From Bimuria novae-zelandiae CBS 107.79 (Eukaryota; Ascomycota; Dothideomycetes; Pleosporales; Didymosphaeriaceae), in contig ML976737.1 in NCBI GenBank assembly GCA_010015655.1, positions 1-64,000 on the forward strand: 64,000 nucleotides of DNA, given 5' to 3'. Below are positions 63,893 through 64,000 of the stretch, one piece after another. How positions within the stretch are numbered: position 1 is the first letter of the stretch; each line of letters starts with the position of its first letter. Under the pieces are notes generated by a model. The model saw nothing but the letters and a program-made list of their open reading frames with translations. It did no database searches and was not told where the DNA came from. The position numbers and the translations under genes are program-made.

Positions 63893-64000
63893 TGTAAAAA
63901 GCGCCCTAACTACGGGCGACTTAGTCTATCCACAGTACTAAGGCAATCCCTTAGAGAGGGAAGAGAAGGGCTGCGGCGAGGGAAGTAGATAGGCGAAAGG
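63893..64000 (-). repeat. partial 5' LTR of the second gypsy element, cut by window end
   Basis: TGTAAAAAGCGCCCTAACTA ... to the last base, matching the start of 56881-57165. Confidence 0.75.

Larger units (their letters stand above)
56881..64000 (-). mobile_element. second Ty3/gypsy (chromovirus-type) element, continues past the window
   Basis: LTR at 56881-57165 and the start of its partner at 63893. Pol on the minus strand carries reverse transcriptase, integrase and a chromodomain. Less AT-rich than the first element and more legible. The left flank is CTATT (56876-56880), which should reappear beyond the right LTR outside this window if the element is whole. Confidence 0.8.

Noticed and set aside
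1..64000. CRISPR array, operons, ribosome binding sites, rho-independent terminators
   Set aside because: The genome is fungal (spliceosomal introns, RIP); no regularly spaced repeats were seen, and such bacterial features do not apply.

Overview
The window looks like a filamentous ascomycete (Pezizomycotina, most likely Dothideomycetes; the class is inferred from protein style, not proven). The coding genes have short GT..AG introns, mostly 47-60 bases, with CTRAC/CTAAC branch sites. They include a fungal HECT ligase (HUL5 type), a reticulon, a JMJD5-like JmjC protein and a rhodopsin-like integral membrane family. The right part is AT-rich DNA full of wrecked transposons whose damage is nearly all C-to-T/G-to-A, the signature of repeat-induced point mutation (RIP).

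Layout. 0.5-14.8 kb is an ordinary gene-rich block: MFS sugar transporter, a conserved multi-pass membrane protein, a drug/metabolite-type transporter, reticulon, a rhodopsin-like integral membrane protein and a JmjC hydroxylase. 15.1-22.6 kb is a decaying accessory block: two related LPxELR (F-box-like) genes, one clearly broken, a 192-codon unknown, and a large multi-pass membrane protein wrecked by frameshifts and stops. 24.3-37.7 kb returns to working genes (a 56-residue membrane peptide, a single-pass membrane protein, HUL5 and a 1,323-residue disordered protein), mixed with two damaged small genes and several MITE-like repeats. One MITE ends 25 bases before the HUL5 start codon.

38.3-41.0 kb is an AT-rich block carrying a RIP-damaged piggyBac transposase. 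41.2-43.0 kb is an intact secreted serine carboxypeptidase, an island between AT-rich blocks. From 43.6 kb to the end nearly everything is AT-rich transposon: a Tc1/mariner-like relic, an isolated LTR-like segment, a pogo/Fot1-like relic split by a long-TIR MITE and by a complete Ty3/gypsy element (47,925-54,909; LTRs, 5-bp target duplication CTAGC and polypurine tract all visible), a solo LTR with target duplication AAAGT, and a second chromodomain gypsy element (56,881 to beyond the window end) with a degenerate antisense reading frame.

I see no prokaryote-type defence system, CRISPR array or secondary-metabolite cluster. The observations most worth following are a 48-base in-frame segment with two stops that also forms a legal intron, the MITE pair near HUL5, the patchy (mosaic) RIP inside gypsy copies, and the antisense frame in the second gypsy element. 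All gene calls come from reading the sequence; no database search was possible.
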